DNA from: Thalassotalea_H castellviae
Lineage (GTDB): Bacteria > Pseudomonadota > Gammaproteobacteria > Enterobacterales > Alteromonadaceae
Reading direction: 5' to 3'
NCBI RefSeq assembly: GCF_031846185.1
Contig: NZ_JAVRIF010000002.1
Coordinates: 62,001-126,000, forward strand
DNA: 64,000 nt
This document shows, piece after piece, positions 9,621-20,200 of this stretch. The notes below the pieces were generated by a model. It saw only the letters and a program-made list of their open reading frames with translations, did not search any database and had not been told where the DNA came from. Every line of letters starts with the position of its first letter. Positions within the stretch are counted from its first letter, which is position 1. Both the position numbers and the translations under genes were made by a program.

Positions 9621-9709
9621 TCGTAAAAATTTTAATTGTATAAATATTAGTACCACGATTGGTAACTGTTAAATACTATAAATCACAATAAGGCATAACA
9701 GTTTTCAAG

Positions 9710-10855
9710 CTATTTCTTTGCCACAATAAAGCAAGCTAAACCACTTGCAATTAAACACATGATTGCTGCAAATTCAAAAGACTGCACAGCACCAAAGCCA
9801 TCTTTCCATAAATAACCCGAAACATAGGCGCCAATCGCACCACCAATACCGTAAACTCCCGCGATATAAATTGCTTGACCTCGATTTTGTTGATTACTTT
9901 GAAAATGTTGCTGAACAAACTGAATCGAAGCACTGTGATACAAACCAAAGCTGGCAGCATGAAGTAATTGTGCCAATAATAAAATATAAACATTATCCGC
10001 AAAGTGTCCTGTAATGTACCAACGAATAGCTGTAACGAGTAGACTAAAAACGAGTAATAATCGTGCACCAAAAAGTTGATATAAACGCCCAGCGACAAAA
10101 AACACCGCTATTTCTGCGACAACCCCAAAACTAATAAATAAACCAACAGCATAACTTGGATAAGCTAAATCTCTTAAAAATAAAGCAAAAAAACTATAAT
10201 AAGGGCCAAAACTTACCTGTAATAATAAGCCGGAAATAAAAAATAATAAAAAACTTGGCAGCACTAACCTAGAGAGCAAAGAGCTATCCTCTGATGATTT
10301 TTTATAAACTGCTCTAGGTTGTTTTAACTGTAAACTTGATATAAACAAGGCAAGTAAAATTAACCAGCCAATATACGTAAACGCTTCTGAATTAAACTGC
10401 TCAATAACCTTACCAGCGATTATTGCTAAGACGATAAAACCGACACTGCCCCATAGCCGGATCCGTGCGTAAATTTTCGCACTTCGTCGTATAGATATCA
10501 TGGTCATGACTTCTAACTGAGGCAAAATAGCAGTCCAAAACAAGCTAAACAATGCTAATGCAAAGGTTACCGACCAATAACCTGTCATCCAAAAAAGCAA
10601 AGTAAACGAGAGCAAAGCTAAGCCCGAGCCTAATTGAATAATTGATAATTGTTTCCCTGACTTATCCGCTAACATAGCCCACAAGGTTGGACCGACAATT
10701 TTCGTCGCGGTAAATATCGCTAAGATCTCGCCAATTTCCATCGAGGTATAATGACGACCATCTAGAAACACAGACAAATAAGGTACGATAAGACCTAAAA
10801 TGCCAAAATAAGCGAAGTAGCTAAACGAGAGTTTAGTAAAAAGAGGTGAATTCAT
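9710..10855 (-). CDS. MFS transporter, HcaT (3-phenylpropionate permease)-like
   Basis: This is an inner-membrane major facilitator with about twelve hydrophobic segments in 381 residues. The opening FTKLSFSYFAYFGILGLIVP, then PYLSVFLDGRHYTSMEIGE, and the later segment LWGSVGFIVLA are typical of the MFS_1_like group that includes HcaT and nucleoside/sugar permeases. The substrate cannot be read from the sequence. It lies alone, 63 bases downstream of aroC on the same strand, and converges on lipA. The phenylpropionate label rests on family resemblance only. Confidence 0.8.
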   Translation of the reverse strand: MNSPLFTKLSFSYFAYFGILGLIVPYLSVFLDGRHYTSMEIGEILAIFTATKIVGPTLWAMLADKSGKQLSIIQLGSGLALLSFTLLFWMTGYWSVTFALALFSLFWTAILPQLEVMTMISIRRSAKIYARIRLWGSVGFIVLAIIAGKVIEQFNSEAFTYIGWLILLALFISSLQLKQPRAVYKKSSEDSSLLSRLVLPSFLLFFISGLLLQVSFGPYYSFFALFLRDLAYPSYAVGLFISFGVVAEIAVFFVAGRLYQLFGARLLLVFSLLVTAIRWYITGHFADNVYILLLAQLLHAASFGLYHSASIQFVQQHFQSNQQNRGQAIYIAGVYGIGGAIGAYVSGYLWKDGFGAVQSFEFAAIMCLIASGLACFIVAKK

Positions 10856-10918
10856 AGAAGTATAAAAATGCGAGTTGCTCTTTCATGCCAACTGGTTGCA
10901 TAAAAGAGCATAATAATA

Positions 10919-12010
10919 TTACTGACAAATATCAGGCGTAATGCAGGAAACATCGGCATTTTGAGCACGATGACGTAGGTAGTGATCAACCAATGTCAAT
11001 GCTAACATTGCTTCTGCAATAGGCACGGCACGGATCCCAACACAAGGATCATGACGGCCTTTGGTTATAATATCTGTTGGTTCACCTTGTAGATCAACCG
11101 TCTTACCACTTACGCCGATACTAGAGGTAGGTTTCATCGCAATATGAGCGACAATAGGTTGACCAGAAGAAATCCCACCTAAAATGCCACCAGCATGATT
11201 TGTACTAAAACCTTCTGGTGTTAATTCATCACGATGCTCTGAGCCTTTTTGATTAACCACTTCAAAGCCATCGCCAATTTCAACGCCTTTTACGGCATTG
11301 ATGCTCATCAAGCCATGAGAAATATCAGCATCTAAACGATCAAATATCGGCTCACCAAGCCCCACAGGTACATTGTTCGCCACGACAGTAACTTTTGCGC
11401 CAATAGAGTCTTTTTGACGAATGATTCCGCGTAGTAATTCATCTAGCTGTTCAAGCTTTGACTCATCAGGGAAGAAAAAAGGATTCTCTTCAACTATATC
11501 CCAATCAAAACGTTCCGCTTTGATATCACCTATTTGTGTCACACATGCTTGAATAGTAATACCAAATTTTTCCGCTAAATATTTTTTAGCCACAGCACCT
11601 GCGGCAACTCGCATGGCAGTCTCACGTGCCGAAGAACGACCGCCGCCTCGGTAATCGCGTAAACCATATTTTTGCCAATAAGTATAATCAGCATGGCCTG
11701 GACGAAAGCTTTGTGCGATATTGCCATAATCTTTCGAGCGTTGATCAGTGTTTTCAATCATCAAACCAATTGGAGTTCCCGTAGTTTTACCTTCAAAAAC
11801 CCCTGACATAATTTTAACTTGATCCGGTTCCCTGCGGGCCGTGGTGTAACGAGAAGTGCCTGGTCTTCTTCGGTCTAAATCATGTTGTAAATCTGCTTCT
11901 GATAATTCAATTCCTGGCGGGCAACCATCAATAATCGCACCTAACCCTAAGCCATGACTCTCGCCAAATGATGTAACTGTAAATAATTTTCCGAACGTAT
12001 TACCTGACAT
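10919..12010 (-). CDS. aroC: Chorismate synthase
   Basis: AroC performs the last step of the shikimate pathway, converting EPSP to chorismate with reduced FMN. Signatures visible are GESHGLGLGAIIDGCPPG near the N-terminus, the RRRPGTSRYTT segment, the YRGGGRSSARETAMRVAAGA motif, and the RHDPCVGIRAVPIAEAM block. The 363 residues are normal. It follows prmB on the same strand with a gap of about 40 bases, as in many gammaproteobacteria, so the two are probably cotranscribed. Confidence 0.98.
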   Translation of the reverse strand: MSGNTFGKLFTVTSFGESHGLGLGAIIDGCPPGIELSEADLQHDLDRRRPGTSRYTTARREPDQVKIMSGVFEGKTTGTPIGLMIENTDQRSKDYGNIAQSFRPGHADYTYWQKYGLRDYRGGGRSSARETAMRVAAGAVAKKYLAEKFGITIQACVTQIGDIKAERFDWDIVEENPFFFPDESKLEQLDELLRGIIRQKDSIGAKVTVVANNVPVGLGEPIFDRLDADISHGLMSINAVKGVEIGDGFEVVNQKGSEHRDELTPEGFSTNHAGGILGGISSGQPIVAHIAMKPTSSIGVSGKTVDLQGEPTDIITKGRHDPCVGIRAVPIAEAMLALTLVDHYLRHRAQNADVSCITPDICQ

Positions 12011-12052
12011 ATTTATTTCTCAACATATTTATTACTCGACACAGCTAACTTT

Positions 12053-13000
12053 TCACTCACGATTTTTTAATGCATAGTTAAAAAATTCTTGAAACTGAAC
12101 TAACTGTTGTTGCGTTAGCATAAAAACTCCATGACCACCTCGTTCAAAAGTTAACCATTGAAAATCAACTTCAGGATAAAGCGCTTCAACATGTACTTGT
12201 GAATTACCAACTTCACATATTAACACACCATCTTCATTTAAATGTTCAGCACTTTGCGCCAAAATTTGACGAACAATATCTAAGCCATCAGCGCCACAAC
12301 CTAAGCCCATTTCGGGTTCATGGGTAAACTCAGTTGGTAGTGAGTCAATATCTTCTTGATCAACATAAGGAGGATTAGTGACAATTAAATCATATTTCTG
12401 GCCTACAATCCCAGAAAAAACATCAGATTGAATTGGAATAACTTGTTCTGTTAGCCCATGATTTTCAATATTTATCTGGGCAACATTTAAAGCGTCAATC
12501 GATAAATCAACGGCATCTACGTCTGCTTCTGGAAAATAACTCGCACAAGCAATAGCAATACAACCGCTTCCCGTACATAAATCAAGAATTCGACCAACGT
12601 TTTTTTCATCACTAATAATAGGTGAAAAGCGCTTTTCAATCCATTCACCAATTGGCGAGCGAGGCACTAATACTCGCTCATCAACATAAAAAGGTAATCC
12701 AGCAAAATTAGCTTGATTAGTAAGATAAGCCGCCGGCACTTTTTGTGCAATTCGACAATGGATAATCTCCACTGCTTGTCTTTTTTCTTCCATAGTTAAT
12801 CGACATTGCATGACATGTTCAGTTAATGAATCGGGCAATTCAAGGATAAACATGATTAATGTAATAGCTTCATCCCAGGCATTATCATGTCCATGGCCAA
12901 AAAATAAATCAGCGCGATTAAACTCACTTGCCGCATATCGGATATAATCGGCGACGGTATGCAACTGTTCTGTGATATCTGTTGATTGATGAGTAGTCAC
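12053..13000 (-). CDS. prmB: Ribosomal protein L3 N5-glutamine methyltransferase
   Basis: PrmB methylates a glutamine of ribosomal protein L3 during 50S assembly, using SAM. The SAM-binding motif DLCTGSGCIAIA and the catalytic NPPYVD motif, which contacts the target glutamine, are present. The 315 residues match PrmB rather than the shorter PrmC, and the position before aroC and divergent from smrB is the usual PrmB context. Confidence 0.95.
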   Translation of the reverse strand: MTTHQSTDITEQLHTVADYIRYAASEFNRADLFFGHGHDNAWDEAITLIMFILELPDSLTEHVMQCRLTMEEKRQAVEIIHCRIAQKVPAAYLTNQANFAGLPFYVDERVLVPRSPIGEWIEKRFSPIISDEKNVGRILDLCTGSGCIAIACASYFPEADVDAVDLSIDALNVAQINIENHGLTEQVIPIQSDVFSGIVGQKYDLIVTNPPYVDQEDIDSLPTEFTHEPEMGLGCGADGLDIVRQILAQSAEHLNEDGVLICEVGNSQVHVEALYPEVDFQWLTFERGGHGVFMLTQQQLVQFQEFFNYALKNRE

Positions 13001-13114
13001 TCAACTCCCCTAAATTTAAATAAAAACTGTAACGATTGAGCTAAAAGAAGGTAAAATTCACTTATAAGACTCATTTATAGTGTTATTGTACAGGGAAAAT
13101 TTTAGACTGCGCAT

Positions 13115-13660
13115 ATGAAATTTAAAGATATTATCTCAAAACAAGAAAAACAGCTCTTTAAAGACGCGATAGGTAAAGTAAAACCTATGGTGCAAGACAA
13201 AATACCACCAAGTAAAAAAGCAATACACGCGAAAACTATTGCCAATCAACCAAAAAACGCGAAACAACAAGCAAGCTTTTATTTCTCTGACGAGTTTGAA
13301 CCAAATTTAAACACTCAAGGTCCGACAAAATATGTCAGAGATGACGCCAATAGTTTTGAAGCTAAAAATTTACGCCGCGGTGTTTATGCGCCAGACTTAA
13401 TTCTTGATCTACATGGCTTAGATCAAAACCAAGCAAAACAAGAAATCGCCGCATTGTTATATGCGTGTCAAAAAGAACATGCGCAATGTGTTTGTATCGT
13501 GCACGGATTAGGTGGCAGAATTTTAAAAACCAAAGTACCGCATTGGTTAGTGCAACACCCTGATGTAATAGCTTTTCATCAAGCTCCTCTTGAGTGGGGA
13601 GGTAATGGTGCATTACTAGTATTGATTGACTTACACGATAAATTTAACTTAAAAGATTAG
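13115..13660 (+). CDS. smrB: Smr-domain endonuclease SmrB (ribosome rescue)
   Basis: SmrB is recruited to collided ribosomes and cleaves the mRNA between them. A basic N-terminal extension of about 90 residues precedes the Smr domain, which shows LDLHGLDQNQAKQEI and CIVHGLGGRILKTKVPHWL. The LDxHG and HGxGxG-like motifs are those of the family. The length of 181 residues and the position divergent from prmB match enterobacterial SmrB (YfcN). Confidence 0.93.
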   Translation: MKFKDIISKQEKQLFKDAIGKVKPMVQDKIPPSKKAIHAKTIANQPKNAKQQASFYFSDEFEPNLNTQGPTKYVRDDANSFEAKNLRRGVYAPDLILDLHGLDQNQAKQEIAALLYACQKEHAQCVCIVHGLGGRILKTKVPHWLVQHPDVIAFHQAPLEWGGNGALLVLIDLHDKFNLKD

Positions 13661-13680
13661 CGTCTGAACCTTCATCAAAC

Positions 13681-14157
13681 TTAGGCAAGATCAGCTGGTG
13701 CAATTAGCCTGACTAAACGACCTGTCATTTTTTCCACATCATAATCAATTTGCGCTATAGCCGCGGTTTGAAATATCGGAGATTGACGATCAATTGTTAA
13801 TGTTTCGACTAAATAACTCACCAAAGGCATATGAGAGACAATGATCAGATGCTCAATGTGGGTATCTGTACAAATGCCATCTATATAATCATGTACTTTT
13901 TTAGCGTCATCTAGTGGGGTAAGAAAATCGATGGTTGCTACCTGAACCTGACCATTAATCTCATTTAGCAAAGTATTAGCGGTTTGTTGAGCGCGTACAT
14001 ATGGACTTACGAAAACTTGTAAGAAACTTATACCTTGTTGATTAACCCATTTCCCCATACATTGCGCTTCATTATAGCCAGTAGATGTTAATTCACGTAA
14101 ATGATCGATATTCCCAACAGGGTTTGCTTGACCATGACGCATAATATAAAGCTGCAT
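13681..14157 (-). CDS. sixA: Phosphohistidine phosphatase SixA
   Basis: SixA removes phosphate from histidine residues of phosphotransfer proteins. It belongs to the histidine phosphatase (phosphoglycerate mutase-like) superfamily: the catalytic RHG motif is at the start (LYIMRHGQANP) and the second histidine is in VSHMPLVSYL. The 158 residues match SixA. It converges on smrB with a gap of only about 20 bases. Confidence 0.92.
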   Translation of the reverse strand: MQLYIMRHGQANPVGNIDHLRELTSTGYNEAQCMGKWVNQQGISFLQVFVSPYVRAQQTANTLLNEINGQVQVATIDFLTPLDDAKKVHDYIDGICTDTHIEHLIIVSHMPLVSYLVETLTIDRQSPIFQTAAIAQIDYDVEKMTGRLVRLIAPADLA

Positions 14158-14347
14158 ATTGTTACCACAATGCTAAAAAGGTTTATTGAACTCGCTATTT
14201 GCGGCTATAGTAAAGGAAAGTAAGCGATTGTTATAACATCCGTTAAGAATAAAATAGACTCACCTTATTCCATAGGGTAATTTAGAACGTCATAAATGAA
14301 AATATTTTGGGTATGCTCACTCATCAAGCTATCTGTCGGAGTATGTA

Positions 14348-17119
14348 TTGAAACAAAGTCCTAATGACCTTAAACATTACTTTCCATTCACCTTAGAAAA
14401 TGGTTTAAGGGTTTTAGCCGTACACAATCAAGACACGCAAAAGTCTGCTGCTGCGTTAGCTGTTAATGTTGGTCATTTCAGTGATCCTATTGATAGACAA
14501 GGACTTGCTCACTTTTTAGAGCATATGCTGTTTCTCGGCACAAAAATTTATCCTGATGGAAGTGAGTATCAAAAATTTATCAATCAATATGGCGGAAGCA
14601 ATAATGCATGGACAGCCACAGAGCATACTTGTTTTTTCTTTGATATCCATCATCATCACTTTGAACCTGCATTAGACAGATTTAGTCAGTTTTTTATCTC
14701 ACCACTTTTATCGGAAGAATTCGTCAATAAAGAACGTAAAAATATTGACGCTGAATTTAAACTGAAATTAAAAGATGATATCCGACGTTTATACGACGTG
14801 CACAAGGAAACAATTAATCCTGAACACCCTTTTGCCAAGTTTTCAGTGGGTAACACGGAAACACTCTCAGATCGTGAAGATAAACATTTAAGAGATGAAG
14901 TCGAAGACTTTTTTCTTCAGCATTACGTTGCCAAAGCAATGACCTTGGTGATCGAGGGGCCGCAATCGCTAGAACAATTACAACAGTTAGCAAGCGAAAA
15001 ATTTTCCGATATTTCAAGCAATGAAGTTAGCCAAATAAAACCAGACATTCCGCTTTATCTTCCTGAGCATCAACAAATATGCTTGCAAGTAAAACCTGTG
15101 AAGAAAGAGCGACAGTTAATTCTTAGTTTTGCCCTGCCAAGCATAGATGAGTTTTATCGAGAAAAACCTGAGTCATTAATTTCATACTTAATGGGTCATG
15201 AAGGGCCACATTCAATCTTGTCATTACTCAAAAAAAATCAATGGGCATTAGGGTTAACAGCGGGTTCTGGGGTAAATGGCTATAATTTTAAAGATTTTAA
15301 TATCAGTATCCGTCTTACCCAGGCAGGTGAAGAGCATATCGATGACATTATTACTATCGTATTTTCTTATATTAACTTATTAAAACAAACGCCATTAGCA
15401 GAGCATTATTACCAAGAAAAAAAACTCATTGCCGAACTTTCATTCCATTATCACGAAAAAATGAAACCAATAGACTCGGTAAGTCAATTGGTGATCAACA
15501 TGCAACATTACCCACAAGAAGATTATATTTTTGGTGATTACGTAATGGATAAAATGAATCAGTCACAGCTAACTCAGTTACTTGATTTATTAACACCAGA
15601 AAATATGCGCACTATCTTTATCGCTCAAAATGTTGCCACTGATAAGATCAGTCGATGGTATAAGGTGCCTTACCAAGTCAACAAGATCCCACAAGAGAAA
15701 ATACAAGCGTGGCGTGAGTGTCAAAATAACCGGTATTTAGCATTACCTCCAGAAAATAAGTATATGGTTGAAAAACCAGAATTATTTGGCTCAAAGAATA
15801 GTAAATCAGCATCAACACCACAATTATTAAAGCAAGAAAATGGCTTAAATTTTTGGTATATGCAAGATCACACCTTTCATGTGCCCAAAGGCTATATTTA
15901 TATAGGTATAGATAGTCCAATAACATTAGACAATGCTCAAAATATTGCCATGACTCGTTTATTTGTCGACTTATATACTGAGTCTGTCATTGAACGTCAT
16001 TACGATGCTGAGTTAGCGGGTATTCATTACCATTTATATTCACATCAAGGTGGCCTTACCTTGCAATTATCAGGCATCAGTGAAAAACAAGGTGAATTAC
16101 TCGATAAACTTTTAGCTGAATTGCAAGAGTTTAATTTTTCGGAAAAAACATTCGCCTTACTTAAGCAACATCTAATTAGTCACTGGAAAAATGCTGACAA
16201 TAGTAAGTCGATCTCACAGTTATTCTCCGTGTTAAGTTCGACTATGCAGCCCAAGTGCCCCAGTTCAGAAAGTTTATCTAATGCTTTGATAGATATTGAT
16301 TTTATTACTTTTAAAGACTTTTGCCATACTATTTTCAAGCATATAAATTTAGATGTTTTAGTTCATGGTAATTGGCGAGAGCAAGATGCCCTGAAAATAC
16401 ATGCCATAATAAAAAAGGCTTTCAATGGCCAATATCATCAACAACACCAAGTAAAAATTCCGGTGTTAGATATTAAAAACCAAGGAAGTATTCAGTACCT
16501 ATTAGATTTACCTGAGCATGATTATGCGGGGGTGGTTTATTACCCTATGAATGATAAAAGCTTAATAACTGTGGCTAAAACTATGATAGCGAGTCAAATT
16601 TTATCACCACAATTTTTCCATCAAATGCGCACTGAGAAGCAGTATGGTTACTTAGTAGGCGTAGGCTTTGTTCCAATTAATCGATATCCAGGCATTGCTT
16701 TTTATATTCAATCACCCAATTATGAAGCCAGTCATTTACTGGCGGCGATGGACGAATTTATTAATGAATGTCACTTAGTGGTAGAAAATATGCCAGAGGA
16801 AGACTGGCAACATTTGCAACAGGGACTTGCCAGTCAATTGCAAGAAAAAGACACCAGTTTGCGGATCAAAAGCCAAAGGTTTTGGACTTCTATTTGCAAT
16901 AAAGAAACCGATTTCAAGCAAAAACAACGTTTGATCGAAACTATTCTGTCACTTTCTAAGCATGATATTTTTGACTACCTATTAACTCAAATAACTGATA
17001 ATCATAAAGTTATTGATAGATTTTGTTTGTTGTCGACAAAAGATGAAAATCAGGACACACCATCAATTCATTTAAAAAATTTAGAAAATATTTTAACTAA
17101 ATGCTCAATAAAACATTAA
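14348..17119 (+). CDS. M16 family zinc metallopeptidase (insulinase / protease III type)
   Basis: This is a large inverzincin peptidase with the zinc motif H55-F-L-E58-H59 and the expected third ligand E136, 77 residues after H59. The second and third M16 domains lack the motif, as is usual. The 923 residues are close to E. coli PtrA (962), but I see no signal peptide, so it may act in the cytoplasm, unlike periplasmic PtrA. The start is TTG: GGAG lies 6 bases upstream and the family opening (FPFTLENGLRVL) follows directly. Its natural substrate is unknown; short peptides are likely. Confidence 0.9.
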   Translation: MKQSPNDLKHYFPFTLENGLRVLAVHNQDTQKSAAALAVNVGHFSDPIDRQGLAHFLEHMLFLGTKIYPDGSEYQKFINQYGGSNNAWTATEHTCFFFDIHHHHFEPALDRFSQFFISPLLSEEFVNKERKNIDAEFKLKLKDDIRRLYDVHKETINPEHPFAKFSVGNTETLSDREDKHLRDEVEDFFLQHYVAKAMTLVIEGPQSLEQLQQLASEKFSDISSNEVSQIKPDIPLYLPEHQQICLQVKPVKKERQLILSFALPSIDEFYREKPESLISYLMGHEGPHSILSLLKKNQWALGLTAGSGVNGYNFKDFNISIRLTQAGEEHIDDIITIVFSYINLLKQTPLAEHYYQEKKLIAELSFHYHEKMKPIDSVSQLVINMQHYPQEDYIFGDYVMDKMNQSQLTQLLDLLTPENMRTIFIAQNVATDKISRWYKVPYQVNKIPQEKIQAWRECQNNRYLALPPENKYMVEKPELFGSKNSKSASTPQLLKQENGLNFWYMQDHTFHVPKGYIYIGIDSPITLDNAQNIAMTRLFVDLYTESVIERHYDAELAGIHYHLYSHQGGLTLQLSGISEKQGELLDKLLAELQEFNFSEKTFALLKQHLISHWKNADNSKSISQLFSVLSSTMQPKCPSSESLSNALIDIDFITFKDFCHTIFKHINLDVLVHGNWREQDALKIHAIIKKAFNGQYHQQHQVKIPVLDIKNQGSIQYLLDLPEHDYAGVVYYPMNDKSLITVAKTMIASQILSPQFFHQMRTEKQYGYLVGVGFVPINRYPGIAFYIQSPNYEASHLLAAMDEFINECHLVVENMPEEDWQHLQQGLASQLQEKDTSLRIKSQRFWTSICNKETDFKQKQRLIETILSLSKHDIFDYLLTQITDNHKVIDRFCLLSTKDENQDTPSIHLKNLENILTKCSIKH

Positions 17120-17266
17120 TGCTGCCGATATAAAAATAGATAACTATAATTAGCACGTAATTTTGGCAAACACTTTATCTATTGCTAATAAGTTGACTTA
17201 ATCGCTGCCATCCTTTGTAATAGTGGCTTCCATAAAAATAATTATAAGTTAAGCAAGGTCGTATTT

Positions 17267-20200
17267 GTGCAATTTTCCTTTAATAGCTCTGCTTTTTTCT
17301 CCCGTTATCTGTCGAGTTATATTTCGCTATTATTCTTAATTTTTTTAGGCTTTAGCTCTTCTCTTTTTGCTGCGCCTGCCAATTATGATGAAAAGTTAAA
17401 ATTTAAACACATAACCCCAGCTAATGGTCTCTCTCAAAGTTATGTATTTGATATCATTCAAGATGAAGACGGTTATATCTGGCTTGCCACGCAAGATGGT
17501 TTAAATAAATACGACGGCAGAAAATTTAAATATTATCGCAGTAATATTTTAAATGATCATTCACTCACTGATAATTACATCCGCAAGCTGTATAAAGATA
17601 GCCAAGGTAATATTTGGGTCGGCACACAAAATGGCCTAAGTAGATATAATAAAAAGTTAGATAATTTTGATAACTTTACCTTTAATGAAAGTGAAGAAAA
17701 TAGCCTGTTAGATAATACCATTTGGGAAATATACGAAGATCAAGCAAGTGAAACATCTAATTTAGATATTCCGAATAATTTATGGGTGGCAACCGCAAAA
17801 GGTTTACATAAATTTGATGCCGATAACCAACGATTTATCCGCACTAAGATTAGACAACCGAGTAATAATACTTCGATAAATCTGAAAGAAATAAAAAGCA
17901 TTTTTCACGATAAAAATGGTAATTATTGGTTTAATAGTTACGATCAAGGCTTCTTCGTCACTAACAAACACTTATCACTCGATCACTCTCTACATAAACA
18001 AATTCAATCACAATTAGGCAGTGAAACAAGCCAAATAAATAAGATATTATTGATTGAAAAAGAATACTGGTTAGCGACAAATACCGGTGTGTATGTTCTA
18101 GACGAGCGATACACCTTAAAAGAGCATTATACGCTTGCAGAAACCGGTCAAACACCCCTACTAGCTCGAAATATAAAAATGGCGAGTGACGCCCATATTT
18201 GGGTCGCAACAGATTCAGGGTTAAAGTCTATCAACCCGTTAACTGAAACGTCGAAGTCTCACAGTTACACTAATATAATTGATCAAGAATACAATGCTTA
18301 TACATACGGATTATTAGTCGATAACACCGATAAACTTTGGGTCGGTACATTAAATGGGGTGTTTGTACTATCTCCTGAAAGTAATATTATTCATGAAAGT
18401 AAATATATTGACGAGGAGTTAAAAACAAATATCACTGCTTTTGTAAAAGAAGGAGATAAAATATGGTTTTCTAGTGATGATAATTTATTTCAATATACAC
18501 CACATAAGAAACCACTAAAAATTGATATTCAATTAGAAGGCAATATAACGCTTCTTACGAAAGGTGACACTCACTTATTTATTGTTACTGACAAGTTCAA
18601 ACTTTATAAACTTAATTTTAAAAGTAATGAAATTACAGAAGAGCTAAATTGGGAAGAGCAATCAAATCATAACGGCTTAAATAAACTTTACTATAATCAG
18701 GGAAAAATTTGGTATGTAGATAATTCACAAAAATTATCCAATTATGATATTCAATCGGAAATGTTTACTTCATTTTCACAGCTCCCTTTTTTATTTACTA
18801 ATATCCATATCAATAATAAAAATAAAATCTGGCTAACTTCTCAAGACAATAAACTTTATCAATTTTTAACCAATAAAAATAAAGTGGAAGAATTGAATTT
18901 TAAGAATGAATCTAATTTTATAATCAAAAACACATCAAGTATTAACTCGTCTTCTTTCACTATCGCTTTAGGTTCAAATAGTCAGGGACTTTTGGTGATT
19001 GATTTAATAAATAAAACAAGTCAGCTATATAATGAAGAGAATCTCCTCTCCAATAACTTTGTTGCAGATATTGTCATCGATTCAAAAAACAACTTATGGA
19101 TTAGTACCAATAGAGGTATCAGTTCTATTCAATCCGAAAATAAAATTGTTACGGCCTATGATAATGATCATATGCTTGATAATAATGAATATTTATTTCA
19201 AAGCTCTTTAATTGATAAACAAGGCATTATTTATTTTGGCACTAATAGTGGCTTCCATTATTTCTCACCTGATGAACTCTTAAATTCAAAACAAGTCATA
19301 AATAAGCCAATATTGTCTAATTTACTTATCGCGAATAAGAAAATCAAAATTGAAGAAAACAAACAAAGTAAAACCTATACCCTACCTGAAAAGTTAAATA
19401 ATTTATCAACAATAAAACTCCAATATATTCATTCGCCATTTAGCATTGAGTTTATATCGCCTAATGCTAAATTACCGACTCAAATCGGTTACAAATATAA
19501 GCTTAATGGCGTTGATGAAAATTGGCTTGAAACCGATAAAGACAATCTAAGAGCCACCTATACTAACCTTAATGCGGGTACTTATCGTTTTGAAGTGCAA
19601 GCGTTTGATATTTTTGATCCTAACATTTTTCAATCTAAATCCATTGATATCAAAATCATGCCGCCTTGGTGGTTATCAAATAGCGCGGTGCTTATTTACA
19701 CCTTAATCGTATTATTATTTCTAGCTTATTTATTACAACAATTTCGTCATAAACGCTTATACCACTTACAAATAAAAGCCAGTGAAGAACGATTAAAACT
19801 CTCTCTCTGGGGAAGCGGCGATGAAATGTGGGATTGGAATATTAAACGAGGGAAAATCTATCGTTCAAATATTTGGGGAATTTTAGAATTTCCACAAGAC
19901 GGTAAACGAAATTTAGGCAATGATGGCGATAATGAAACGAATATCAACCAAGATGATATCGCTAAAATCACGCATGCCCTTCAAGAACATTTTGATGATA
20001 AAACAGAGCATTTCGAAGCAACCTACCGCGTAAAAGATAAAGATAACCATTGGATCTGGGTACTTGATCGCGGAAAAATCGTTGAGCGAGATGATAACAA
20101 TCAACCAACACGTATGACGGGTACATTAAAAGATATCAGTCAAATCAAGAAAGCAGATGAAAGACTTAAATTATTTGCGAAATGTATTGAAAACATTTCT

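Noticed and set aside
17250..17262. Recurring AAGGTCG near the starts of three genes (also near 26581 and 33841)
   Set aside because: It was considered as a shared operator, but the spacing to the genes differs, the genes are unrelated, and part of each match is simply the ribosome-binding AAGG.
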